A DNA stretch of 14,629 bases from Candidatus Brocadiia bacterium (lineage in GTDB: Bacteria; Planctomycetota; MHYJ01; WSZJ01): NCBI GenBank assembly GCA_013360825.1, contig JABWAY010000070.1:1-14629 (forward strand), in the 5' to 3' direction. This document shows positions 1-6,712 of this stretch, in pieces (the stretch's first letter is position 1; each line of letters opens with the position of its first letter). The position numbers were made by a program, and so were the translations under genes. The notes under the pieces are model-generated. The model made no database searches and was not told the DNA's origin. It saw nothing but the letters and a program-made list of their open reading frames with translations.

Positions 1-71
1 GGCGCGGTCGCGCCCGGCGGCGGGGGGTCCGCGGCGGGGGCGGGCGGCGGGGCGGGAGGGAGGTCGCTCAT
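1..71 (-). CDS. N-terminus of an unidentified Pro/Ala-rich protein (3' part outside the window)
   Basis: An ATG on the minus strand at 71 opens a frame that stays open to the window edge, giving 23 codons. The protein begins MSDLPPAPPP and continues Pro/Ala-rich. The start lies 6 nt past the stop of the sugar phosphotransferase gene, and a GAGG-type ribosome-binding site overlaps that stop. This spacing suggests translation coupled to the upstream gene and a shared operon. A Pro/Ala-rich N-terminus is often a disordered cytoplasmic leader, for example of a chain-length or membrane protein in polysaccharide loci, but too little is visible to assign a family. The call rests on start position and spacing, not on homology. 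Confidence 0.55.
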   Translation of the reverse strand, partial: MSDLPPAPPPAPAADPPPPGATA

Positions 72-77
72 CTCACC

Positions 78-1481
78 TCAGTAGGCGTTCGGGTTCACGA
101 ACCCGCGCGCCACGGTCAGGAGGACGATCCGGGCGTCGAGCCAGAGCGACCAGTTCTCGATGTAGTAGAGGTCGTACTGGATGCGCTTTTTCAGGCTCGT
201 GTTCCCGCGCCATCCGTTCACCTGCGCCCACCCGGTGATCCCCGCCTTCATCTTGTGGCGGAGCATGTAGCGCGGGATCTGCTTCTTGAACTGGTCGATG
301 AAAACGGGGCGCTCGGGGCGCGGGCCGACGACGCTCATGTCGCCGACGAGGACGTTCCAGAACTGGGGGAGTTCGTCGAGCGAGGTCTTCCGGAGAAAGG
401 AGCCGAACGCCGTCTTGCGCGGGTCGTCCTTCACCGCCCATTTCGCGCCGGTCTGCTGTTCGGCGTCGATGCGCATCGAGCGGAACTTCCACATTTTGAA
501 CACCCGGCCGTCGAGCCCCATCCGTTCCTGGCCGTAGAAGACGGGTCCGGGGGATGTGAGTTTGACGCCGACGGCGATCGCGAGGAGGAGGGGGGAGATC
601 AGGATCAGCACGACGGCGCTGAAGGCGACGTCCGCGATCCGCTTGAGGACCTGGTTCCAGCCGTAGAGCGGGGATTCGCGGAGGAGGATGACGGGGAGGC
701 CGTCCACGTCGGCGATCGAGTGGTTGAGCGCGTCGAACGACCCCATGTCGGGGATGACGCGCACGTCGACGGTTTCCTCGCCGAGGGAGGCGACGAGCGA
801 CTCGAGGAGCTGGTGTTCCTGCGCCGGGAGGGCGAGGTAGACCTGGTCGATCCCGTGCTCGCGGATGAGCGACGGGAGGGCGTCCGGGCGGCCGAGGACG
901 GGGACGCGGTGAATTTTCATCCCCTGCCGCTCGTCGCGCGCGTCGACGTATCCGACGGGGAGGATCCCCATCCACCGCTGCTTCCGGAGGGAGATCGCGA
1001 GCTGCTGCCCCGCCCGCCCTGCGCCGACGATCAGCGCGCGGCGGACGTTCCAGCCGTGGCGGCGCGCCCAGCGGAGGATGATCCGCGCGCCGGTCCGCTC
1101 CAGGGCGAGGAGGGAAGCGTTGAACAGCAGAAATATCCCGAACACGCCCCGGGAATACTCGTAGGTCTTGTAGACGAACGTCACCCCGGTCATGAGCAGG
1201 AACACCAGCAGCTGCGCGCGCGAGATGTCGAACCACTCGCTCAGAAGCGAGTCGCTCCGCCGCGGGGTGTAGAGGCGGCAGTAACGGTAGGAGAACGCCC
1301 CCAGCAGCAGGATCACCGGGAGAAACCGCGCGTAGTGCTCGAAGTCCGGGCGGCCCAGCGGCGCGGGCCAGAGCCCCGAGTCGAACCGCACCCAGAAGGC
1401 GAGCGCCCACGCCGCCGCCGTGACGCTCATATCGGCGACGAACATGACGGCTTCGATCAGCTGGCTGTTGCGCTTGAGCAT
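78..1481 (-). CDS. wcaJ: undecaprenyl-phosphate sugar (glucose/galactose) phosphotransferase, WcaJ family
   Basis: A 467-aa polyisoprenyl-phosphate hexose-1-phosphate transferase of the inner membrane. The family transfers sugar-1-phosphate from a UDP-sugar to undecaprenyl phosphate, the first step of exopolysaccharide repeat assembly. Hydrophobic segments lie at about residues 11-31, 52-69, 87-105 and 113-127. A Rossmann-like domain follows (IVGAGRAG at 151-158), then a membrane hairpin at about 284-306. The catalytic sugar-transferase domain contains KFRSM (332-336), TSLDELPQFWNVL (366-378), GDMSVVGPRPE (380-390) and GWAQVNGWRG (417-426), and it ends in VNPNAY, a typical C-terminus. I chose the ATG at 1481 because MLKRNSQ directly precedes the first membrane segment and a GGGGGAG site lies upstream. 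The frame is open further upstream but is not protein-like there. The exact sugar cannot be read from the sequence. Confidence 0.93.
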   Translation of the reverse strand: MLKRNSQLIEAVMFVADMSVTAAAWALAFWVRFDSGLWPAPLGRPDFEHYARFLPVILLLGAFSYRYCRLYTPRRSDSLLSEWFDISRAQLLVFLLMTGVTFVYKTYEYSRGVFGIFLLFNASLLALERTGARIILRWARRHGWNVRRALIVGAGRAGQQLAISLRKQRWMGILPVGYVDARDERQGMKIHRVPVLGRPDALPSLIREHGIDQVYLALPAQEHQLLESLVASLGEETVDVRVIPDMGSFDALNHSIADVDGLPVILLRESPLYGWNQVLKRIADVAFSAVVLILISPLLLAIAVGVKLTSPGPVFYGQERMGLDGRVFKMWKFRSMRIDAEQQTGAKWAVKDDPRKTAFGSFLRKTSLDELPQFWNVLVGDMSVVGPRPERPVFIDQFKKQIPRYMLRHKMKAGITGWAQVNGWRGNTSLKKRIQYDLYYIENWSLWLDARIVLLTVARGFVNPNAY

Positions 1482-1501
1482 GATCGGGGGGCTCCCCCGG
1501 G

Positions 1502-1529
1502 CGACCCCGATGATAGCGGCGCGGGGTCG
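1502..1529. repeat. inverted repeat upstream of the wcaJ-like gene
   Basis: CGACCCCG (1502-1509) and CGGGGTCG (1522-1529) form a perfect 8-bp inverted repeat around a 12-nt loop. The loop holds the -10-like element proposed for the leftward gene. It could be an operator or a chance GC-rich hairpin. No T-run follows on either strand, so it is not an intrinsic terminator. Confidence 0.35.
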
Positions 1530-1537
1530 GGGCACAA
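1510..1537 (-). promoter_or_regulatory. possible promoter of the wcaJ-like gene
   Basis: On the minus strand TATCAT (1510-1515, five of six matches to TATAAT) is preceded at 16 nt by TTGTGC (1532-1537, three of six matches to TTGACA). A transcript would begin near 1503, leaving a leader of about 22 nt with a GGGGGAG ribosome-binding site before the ATG at 1481. The -35 is weak, so this is only a candidate. Confidence 0.3.
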
Positions 1538-1619
1538 GGAGTGCCGCGGCGAAGTGGTCCCCGAAATTAGCTTGTTGCGGGCGAATCGACAGCCGGAAGA
1601 CTGTCTCCAAGTTCTCGTT

Positions 1620-1648
1620 TTGACCCAAGCAGGGGTGAGGCGTACAGT
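1620..1648 (+). promoter_or_regulatory. sigma70-type promoter of the three-gene toxin-antitoxin-like operon
   Basis: TTGACC (1620-1625, five of six consensus bases) and TACAGT (1643-1648, four of six) are separated by exactly 17 nt. The expected transcription start falls at about 1655-1656, on the ATG of the first gene at 1656, so the message may be leaderless. A GGGTGAGG stretch at 1633-1640 resembles a ribosome-binding site, but it lies between the two boxes, is 15 nt from the ATG and would not be transcribed from this promoter. Confidence 0.55.
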
Positions 1649-1655
1649 ATGGGGC

Positions 1656-1904
1656 ATGAGCGCACAGAAGCGGATGGTTACCACTCCAGAAGGCGTGAAA
1701 GAGGTCGTTTCGGTGGCGGTCCTCGCCTCCAAGGAGGGATTCAACGTCTACGATCTGGCAGACGGGCACACCATCAAGATGAAAACAGTGGTCCTGGACG
1801 TCGTCCGCGTCGAAGGAGTCAAGGATGAGCTCGGAAACCCCGTCTATCATGTGCAGCACCGCGTTCTCATGACCGCGGCGCCCACGGAAGCGAAGGGGGA
1901 GTGA
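1656..1904 (+). CDS. small conserved-looking hypothetical protein, first gene of the DUF433/DUF5615 operon
   Basis: An 82-aa protein with no signal peptide or membrane segment. The sequence looks like a mostly beta-strand soluble domain: alternating hydrophobic runs (VVSVAVLAS, TVVLDVVRVEG), then GNPVYHVQHRVLM and a short disordered tail. From memory, small bacterial proteins of about 80-90 aa with the pattern DG-x-IKMK-x-VV ... VEG ... GNPVY exist without assigned function. I could not check this by search. Its TGA shares one base with the ATG of the DUF433 gene (TGATG), which implies translational coupling, so it is part of the toxin-antitoxin-like unit by position. It could be a third component, an autoregulator or a passenger. 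An internal ATG at 1674 is an alternative start, but the promoter spacing favours 1656. Confidence 0.7.
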   Translation: MSAQKRMVTTPEGVKEVVSVAVLASKEGFNVYDLADGHTIKMKTVVLDVVRVEGVKDELGNPVYHVQHRVLMTAAPTEAKGE

Positions 1905-2323
1905 TGCCGTCGATACATGCCGAGTCGACCTGGTCGTTTTGGGATATCTCTCCCGAGCCCGGGCGTTACTTCGGGCACAACCACGCTTCGGCATCCCTGA
2001 GTGCGGATCTGCGGCCGAACTCTCGACGTGGTGGCTTCAGCTTTGACACCACAGAGCAGGTCCGGTCGGCTCCCACCGCAGACGCCGCGGGATCCCCCGG
2101 CGTCGAGTCCATCCCGGGCGTGTGTGGCGGAAATCCGTGCGTTGTCCGCACTCGCATACCCGTCTGGACGCTCGAGGCGTGGCGACGTCAAGGCCTGACG
2201 GACGTCGAGATTCTTGCTACCTATCCGACCTTGCGGGCGATCGATCTCGTGCACGCGTGGGAGTTTGTCCGGAAGAATGCGGCGGACGTTGAAAGGCAAA
2301 TTGGTCTGAATGAGCGCGCCTGA
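1904..2323 (+). CDS. DUF433 domain protein, antitoxin candidate
   Basis: A 139-aa protein whose C-terminal half (about 70-125) is a DUF433 domain: PGVCGGNPCV (71-80), TRIPVWTLEAWRR (83-95), LTDVEILATYPTL (98-110), then DLVHAWEFV (114-122). DUF433 is a small helix-turn-helix-like domain. It commonly sits directly upstream of DUF5615 PIN-like proteins and is taken to be the DNA-binding antitoxin of VapBC-like pairs. Here it overlaps the DUF5615 gene by 14 nt. The first 70 residues are an odd Ser/Arg/Pro-rich extension of low similarity to anything I recognise, and no internal start codon in this frame would remove it. The ATG at 1904 overlaps the upstream stop and is preferred to the GTG at 1901. 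Third codon positions carry more A/T than in flanking genes, consistent with acquisition. Confidence 0.82.
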   Translation: MPSIHAESTWSFWDISPEPGRYFGHNHASASLSADLRPNSRRGGFSFDTTEQVRSAPTADAAGSPGVESIPGVCGGNPCVVRTRIPVWTLEAWRRQGLTDVEILATYPTLRAIDLVHAWEFVRKNAADVERQIGLNERA

Positions 2324-2666
2324 GGTGACGGCGTTTTATGGCAACGAAAATTTTCCGCTTCAGGTCATTCGTGCCCTCCGGGTCTTCGGCCACGATGTCC
2401 TCACAAGCCTCGAGGCCGGGAATGCGAACCGGGGCGTCCCCGATGCCGACGTCTTGACATTCGCTCGCGTGCAGAAGCGGGTGTTGCTTACCCTGAATCG
2501 CCATGACTTCAGGCTCCTCCACGCGGCCTCACCGGAACATGAAGGCATCGTAGCGTGTACCGAGGACAAGGACTTTGAGCGCCAGGCCCGGAGCATTGAC
2601 GCCCGCGTGAAGGCCGAGACGCCACTTGCCGGGAAATTTATTACTGTCTACCGGCCTGCGCGGTAG
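2310..2666 (+). CDS. DUF5615 PIN-like protein, toxin candidate with a substituted acidic residue
   Basis: A 118-aa protein matching the DUF5615 (Mut7-C/PIN-like) family over its full length: FYGNENFP (9-16), RALRVFGHDVLT (21-32), LEAGNANRGVPDADVL (34-49), RVLLTLNRHDF (57-67), HEGIVACTED (77-86) and the C-terminal ITVYRP. Members are predicted Mg-dependent RNases acting as toxins beside DUF433. In the forms I know, the N-terminal motif reads (A)DENFP. Here AAC codes Asn12 in place of the Asp, while Glu13, Asp45, Asp47 and Asp66 remain. This may weaken or abolish catalysis, or the true metal ligands may lie elsewhere. The start at 2310 gives a 14-nt overlap with the DUF433 gene, the usual arrangement. 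Only a weak AAAGG ribosome-binding site is visible, so coupling is likely. Confidence 0.85.
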   Translation: MSAPEVTAFYGNENFPLQVIRALRVFGHDVLTSLEAGNANRGVPDADVLTFARVQKRVLLTLNRHDFRLLHAASPEHEGIVACTEDKDFERQARSIDARVKAETPLAGKFITVYRPAR

Positions 2667-2682
2667 GCAGTGCTGAGGCCGG
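2651..2682. repeat. inverted repeat spanning the end of the DUF5615 gene
   Basis: CCGGCCT (2651-2657) and AGGCCGG (2676-2682) are perfect complements flanking 18 nt that contain the TAG stop. No T-run follows, so an intrinsic terminator is not supported. It might slow polymerase or act in a Rho-dependent end. It may equally be chance in GC-rich DNA. Confidence 0.25.
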
Positions 2683-2813
2683 AGGATTGCCAGGCCGCCG
2701 AGAGACCAGCAGGGTCATGGGGACCGATCGAGCGCCATTGGCTTTTCCTCCGGATTCTCCACAACTTCCCTCGAACCTCCCGGGCCGGCGAGCGTCTATG
2801 ATGGGAGGAACCG

Positions 2814-3707
2814 ATGAGAATCCGCACCGCCGTGCTGCTCGCACTCGCCCTGTCCGCCCTCGCCCCGTTCGCGGAGGAGCCGGATGCGCAGATCCGCGCC
2901 CTGGTCACCGCGCTGGGCGCGGACGAGGTGGAAGTGCGGGAGTCGGCCGAGCGCGACCTCCTCGCGCTCGGAGAACCCGCACGCGAGCGGCTCCAGGCAG
3001 AGATGGAGAACGCGAGCGATCCGGAGATCCGGTCCCGTCTCGGGCGAGTCCTCCGCCGGCTCGACATCCCGAAGTGGAAGGATTCCCTCGCCGAGGCGCT
3101 GCAGGCGGCGAAGGCGCGCGGGAAGCTCGTCATCGTCGTCCAGGTCGGAGCGAACGAGGCGCGCGGATTCGGATCTTTCATGCAGATGACGACGGAGCTC
3201 GAGTCGGTCACGCAATCGCTCTCTGGGTGCGAACTGGTCTGGGAAGGGCCGTCGAAGCCGGGTGCGGAGGGCCAGCCCGCGATGCCGCGCGATACCTTCG
3301 AGGCGTCCATGGACCGGTTCGACGGCCACCAGGGGCTCCGCGACATCCGCATCTGGTTCCTGACGTCGGAGGGGAAAGTCCGGCACATGCTGCAGGGGTG
3401 GTGGGGGGAGGCGCGGCTGAACGCGGAGATCGCGCGCGCCCGGGATTTCCTCGCCCTGCCGGTCACGGAGGTCCGCGAACGGCGCGCGGCGATCATCGAC
3501 GAGCTCAACGCAGAATTCGCGGCCTCGTCCTGCGGCAACGCCCGGCGCCACCTCGGGCCGTGGCAGTGCTCGGCGGTCGGATGCGTCTCCCAGCGACTGA
3601 GCATGATCTACGCCGCCGGTTCGGAACTCCTGGATCGGGATGTGACAGAGGGGTTCCCGGAGCCCTGGGCGCCCGGCACCGGCCCGGCGGCGATCCGCAG
3701 GCGCTGA
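2814..3707 (+). CDS. secreted HEAT-like/thioredoxin-like hypothetical protein
   Basis: A 297-aa protein. Residues 1-20 form a signal peptide: basic MRIRT, then a hydrophobic core, with likely cleavage after PFA. Residues about 27-84 look like a HEAT-type helical repeat pair (VRESAERDLLALGEPA, then DPEIRSRLGRVLRRL). The segment WKDSLAEALQAAKARGKLVIVV (88-109, broken by non-conserved residues) resembles the first helix and strand of thioredoxin-like folds, and EGKVRHMLQGWWG (186-198) resembles the later hairpin. No CxxC is present, so thiol redox activity is unlikely. Cys residues sit at 139, 240, 252 and 257. GGGAGG lies just upstream with good spacing to the ATG at 2814. A TATGAT box at 2797-2802 lacks a matching -35. 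The gene ends 7 nt from a convergent neighbour. Function unknown; periplasmic location is inferred. Confidence 0.72.
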   Translation: MRIRTAVLLALALSALAPFAEEPDAQIRALVTALGADEVEVRESAERDLLALGEPARERLQAEMENASDPEIRSRLGRVLRRLDIPKWKDSLAEALQAAKARGKLVIVVQVGANEARGFGSFMQMTTELESVTQSLSGCELVWEGPSKPGAEGQPAMPRDTFEASMDRFDGHQGLRDIRIWFLTSEGKVRHMLQGWWGEARLNAEIARARDFLALPVTEVRERRAAIIDELNAEFAASSCGNARRHLGPWQCSAVGCVSQRLSMIYAAGSELLDRDVTEGFPEPWAPGTGPAAIRRR

Positions 3708-3714
3708 ACGCCGG

Positions 3715-4521
3715 TCAGGTGACCGGGGGCGCCTCGGTGAGGCCCAGTTCGGCGAGCAGCGCTTCCGCCTTCCGCCGCTGACGGCGCCTCACGAACAGGC
3801 TGACCGGCCAGAGCCCCCGCCATGTGAGCGGGAAGGCGCCGCGAAGCGTCAGCGTGTAGCGGTTGCGTTTCGGGTCGAAGCGCATCCACCCGTCCGCGAC
3901 GAGCGTCTCCATGTCCTGCCGCATCCCGAGGATATAGGCCGCGGGCATGGCGACGACTGCGGGAGGGGGCTCCCAGGTCGCATCGGTCTCGCGGGCACGG
4001 AGTGCGAGGTGGACGGCCTCGAGGAAAAGCGGTGCCTGGATCTGGTCGAAGACATGGACCTGTTTGTGAGGCCACTCCGTCCTCGGGAGGAGGCTGGGGG
4101 TGTTGGTCGTGTTCAGGACGCGGCCGTTCTGTTTCCGGCTGCTGAACTCCACCACCCGCGCCTGGAGCCGCCAGAGGGAGCCGGCGAGGCTGTGGATCGC
4201 GATGACATTCGCGACGACGCTCTTCTGCCGGTGGGTCATGATGAGAAGGTCGATCGAGGAGCGGAGGTGCAGTCCGCGGACGGTCCAGCGCTGCGCCTCC
4301 CCGTAGCCGGCGTCGGCGAGCGTCGGGCCGATGGCATCGAACCAGGCGTCGACCTCTCCCGATCCGGGCTGCGGCTCGCGGGGGAGGAAAGACGGCTCCG
4401 CGGCCTGCCAGGCGGTGGACCGGACGATCAGCGGGGCGACGAGGTAGATGAGCGCGAGGAACGCGAGCAGGACCGCGAGTCCGATGGTCAGCCCCAGGGC
4501 GACGACTGCGACCGGGTGCAC
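3715..4521 (-). CDS. membrane-anchored hypothetical protein
   Basis: A 268-aa protein starting with GTG. A single long hydrophobic segment at about residues 5-32 acts as an N-terminal anchor with no obvious cleavage site. The remaining soluble part probably faces the cytoplasm. It contains a beta-rich middle section (about 80-165) and, near residues 198-240, a stretch (LGMRQDMETLVADGWMRF) that reads like a winged-helix-type helix pair followed by a hairpin. The end is rich in Arg and Lys. I recognise no family. The GTG lies 3 nt after the TAG of the S9 peptidase gene and a GGGGAGG site lies inside the end of that gene, so the two are almost certainly co-translated. The protein may localise or regulate the peptidase, but that is inference from position only. 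Confidence 0.72.
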   Translation of the reverse strand: MHPVAVVALGLTIGLAVLLAFLALIYLVAPLIVRSTAWQAAEPSFLPREPQPGSGEVDAWFDAIGPTLADAGYGEAQRWTVRGLHLRSSIDLLIMTHRQKSVVANVIAIHSLAGSLWRLQARVVEFSSRKQNGRVLNTTNTPSLLPRTEWPHKQVHVFDQIQAPLFLEAVHLALRARETDATWEPPPAVVAMPAAYILGMRQDMETLVADGWMRFDPKRNRYTLTLRGAFPLTWRGLWPVSLFVRRRQRRKAEALLAELGLTEAPPVT

Positions 4522-4524
4522 CGT

Positions 4525-6618
4525 CTAGCGCGCCTCCCCGCGGCGCCCTCTCTTCAGCCACCGGTTCAGCCATCCGAGCATTTCCCCGTACCAGTGCCGG
4601 CTGGTGCGCGGCTTGAGGATCCAGTGGTTCTCCTCGGGGTAGACGGCCAGGCGCGCCGGGAGCTTCATCGCCTTGTAGACGTTGTAGATCTCCAGCCCCT
4701 GCACCGAGGGAACCCGGTAGTCCTTCTCGCCGTGGAGGATCAGCATCGGGGAGCGGAAGCCGCGCGCGTGGCGCATCGGGTTCCAGCGGTCCATGCCTTC
4801 CATCCGGTCCCACGGTTCGCCGCCCATCGACCGGGCGCGGCCCTGGGTGTGATCGCTGGCGTACTGCGTCTGGAGGTCCGAAACGCCGGCGTGGTTGACG
4901 ATGCACGCGAAACGGTCGGTCTGGGAGGCGATCCAGGCGGCCATGTACCCGCCGTAGGAGCCGCCGGTTGCGGCCATGCGGCGCGGATCGACGAGGCCGC
5001 GGGCGATGAGGGCGTCGGTGGCGACGGTGATGTCGTAGTACGGCTGGTCTCCCCAGCGGCCGAGGATGGAGGCGGCGAACTTCTGGCCCCACCCGGTCGA
5101 GCCGTGGAAATTGACGAGCGCGACGACGTACCCCGGCGCCGCGAAGGCGTGCGGGTTCCACCGCCAGTGCCAGTCGTCGCCGAAGGCGCCGTGCGGGCCG
5201 CCGTGGATGATGTGGACGAGCGGGCGGCGCTTCGAGGCGGGAAGGGGTGTGCGCGGGATTTTCTCGCCGGGGGGGTGGTAGACCCACATATGGACGGGAT
5301 CGCCGTCCGCGCCGGTGACGTGCATCTCCTCGACCTCGCAGAGGAGGATGTTTTTCATCGCGGGCTTTGTGAACGATGTGAGGAGGCGAAGCTTGCGGGT
5401 GCGGAGGTCGATGACGCCGGCTTCCGGCGGCTGCCGGACGCCGGTCACGCTCACGAAGGCGAGTCCGCCCGCGATTTCAGGGGCGCTGAAGGTCATCCGC
5501 CGGACGAGGAGTTTCGGGGCGGCGGTGCGCGGGGTGCGGAGGGCGGCGGCGACGTCGAGGGCGAACAGGCCGGTGCGGGCGCGGTCCTCGGCGCGGATGT
5601 ACAGGGTCCGCGAGTCCGCCGACCATTCCCACCCGCTGGCGCTTCGATCCCACCCCTCCGTGAGGACGGTGTGGCGGCCGCTTCGGAGATCGAGGGCGAC
5701 CAGGCGGACGCGGTCGGCGTAGAAGTCGTGTTCGCGCTGCATGCCGTAGGCGAGCCGGCGGCCGTCCGGCGACCAGCGGGCGCCGGTGCTGTCGGGGAAC
5801 TCTTCCGACGAGACGAGGCGGACTTTGCCGGGTTTCGACCCGGGCCGGATCGTCGCGGGGACGCCGACCGTGTGGACGCCCCAGAGGACCGGGTCGTACG
5901 GCGGGAGGGAGCGGCAGGCCGAGAATGCGATCGCGGCGCCGTCGGGGGAGATTTCGTACTGGCCGGAGGGGTCTTCCGGGGACCAGCGGAGTACGGAGTC
6001 GGGGATCAGGTCGAGGACGGCGCGGGTGGCGAGGTCCATCGCGAAGAGGTGCTGGACCTTTCCGTCGGTCATCCACTGGTCCCAGTGGCGGTACCAGCGG
6101 TCCTCGGTGACATGGACGCGGCAGGGGTCTTCCTCGCGTTCCTTCGCGCGCCGGGCGGCGGCCTCCGGGGTGCGGGCGTCGGCGTAGACCGCGGCGACGA
6201 ACGCGATCCGGCGGCCGTCGGGGAACCAGCGCGGGTCGGCGGCGCCGAGCGGGAGGTCGGTCAGGCGTTCGGGCTCCCCGCCGCCCATCGGCAGCAGGTA
6301 GACCTGCGGCCGGTCGGGGTGCTTCGGCCCCGAAGTTTTCTTTTCGTCCTTCTTCCCGCCGGGTTTCCGCACGAACAGCAGGCGCGTCCCGTCCGGGCTC
6401 CACGCCGGCGACCCGCTCGACGCCTCCGCGTGCGTCAGCGCCCGCGGCGCCGCGGCCCCCTGCACGTCGACCAGCCAGAGCCGCGTGGTCGCCTCGTTCG
6501 ACTCCATCGACCATTCCGTCACCGGAACCACGCACCGCGTCCCGTCCGGGGAGGGCACCGGCGCCCCCACCCGCGGGATCGACCACAGGTCCTCCACCGT
6601 CATCGGACGTCGCGCCAT
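4525..6618 (-). CDS. S9 family serine peptidase (acylaminoacyl-peptidase/prolyl oligopeptidase type)
   Basis: A 697-aa cytoplasmic enzyme with no signal peptide. The N-terminal part is a beta-propeller built of PD40/WD40-like repeats (SPDGTR, then WSPDGTRLLFV, FPDGRRIAFV, SPDGAAIAFS, WSPDGRRLAYG, WSADSRTLYI). The C-terminal part is an alpha/beta hydrolase with the GGSYGG nucleophile elbow (Ser554), HGEKDYRVP (Asp633) and ENHWILKP (His665), so the catalytic triad is complete. The order and length match the S9C group, which cleaves short peptides or blocked N-termini with the propeller limiting substrate size. The frame is open far upstream, but MARRPMTVEDLW at 6618 is a typical start and GAGGGGAGG lies 7 nt before it (6626-6634). 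It is followed after 3 nt by the membrane protein gene and shares an intergenic region with the divergent glycosyltransferase. Confidence 0.93.
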   Translation of the reverse strand: MARRPMTVEDLWSIPRVGAPVPSPDGTRCVVPVTEWSMESNEATTRLWLVDVQGAAAPRALTHAEASSGSPAWSPDGTRLLFVRKPGGKKDEKKTSGPKHPDRPQVYLLPMGGGEPERLTDLPLGAADPRWFPDGRRIAFVAAVYADARTPEAAARRAKEREEDPCRVHVTEDRWYRHWDQWMTDGKVQHLFAMDLATRAVLDLIPDSVLRWSPEDPSGQYEISPDGAAIAFSACRSLPPYDPVLWGVHTVGVPATIRPGSKPGKVRLVSSEEFPDSTGARWSPDGRRLAYGMQREHDFYADRVRLVALDLRSGRHTVLTEGWDRSASGWEWSADSRTLYIRAEDRARTGLFALDVAAALRTPRTAAPKLLVRRMTFSAPEIAGGLAFVSVTGVRQPPEAGVIDLRTRKLRLLTSFTKPAMKNILLCEVEEMHVTGADGDPVHMWVYHPPGEKIPRTPLPASKRRPLVHIIHGGPHGAFGDDWHWRWNPHAFAAPGYVVALVNFHGSTGWGQKFAASILGRWGDQPYYDITVATDALIARGLVDPRRMAATGGSYGGYMAAWIASQTDRFACIVNHAGVSDLQTQYASDHTQGRARSMGGEPWDRMEGMDRWNPMRHARGFRSPMLILHGEKDYRVPSVQGLEIYNVYKAMKLPARLAVYPEENHWILKPRTSRHWYGEMLGWLNRWLKRGRRGEAR

Positions 6619-6681
6619 CGCCGGGCCTCCCCTCGGGTCAGCCCCGCACGCTAAGCCCGCGCCCGCCCCCGCGCAAGCCCG

Positions 6682-6710
6682 GTGAATCCGGCATGAAATC
6701 CCGATGAAGC
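6682..6710. promoter_or_regulatory. three 11-bp phased direct repeats, possible OmpR/PhoB-type operator
   Basis: Read on the minus strand, GCTTCAT (6704-6710), ATTTCAT (6693-6699) and GATTCAC (6682-6688) are 7-bp half-sites separated by 4-bp GC spacers, so TTCA recurs every 11 bp three times. This is the geometry of PHO boxes and other OmpR-family binding sites. The array ends 2 bp before the -35-like element of the rightward glycosyltransferase promoter, where an activator would touch RNA polymerase. It also lies 64 bp upstream of the divergent peptidase start. The regulator is unknown. Confidence 0.35.
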
Positions 6711-6712
6711 AG

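Noticed and set aside
255..1655. Long plus-strand open frame opposite the sugar phosphotransferase, continuous with the 82-aa gene
   Set aside because: Its product is rich in Glu, Asp, Arg and Pro without domain signatures and mirrors the codons of the real minus-strand gene. Only the part from 1656 is supported, by the promoter and by its own sequence.
2797..2802. TATGAT as a firm promoter for the gene at 2814
   Set aside because: No -35-like element at 16-18 nt, and transcription from it would remove the good GGGAGG ribosome-binding site. Kept only as part of the shared-word observation.
2641..3604. Minus-strand open frames opposite the secreted protein gene
   Set aside because: Ser/Arg-rich translations without any recognisable domain; the plus strand has a signal peptide, a ribosome-binding site and a coherent protein.
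4009..6654. Plus-strand open frame of 881 codons antisense to the S9 peptidase and the membrane protein
   Set aside because: Low-complexity Gly/Ala/Arg/Asp composition and no ribosome-binding site. The opposite strand has a complete peptidase with an intact catalytic triad. Such frames are common in GC-rich DNA.
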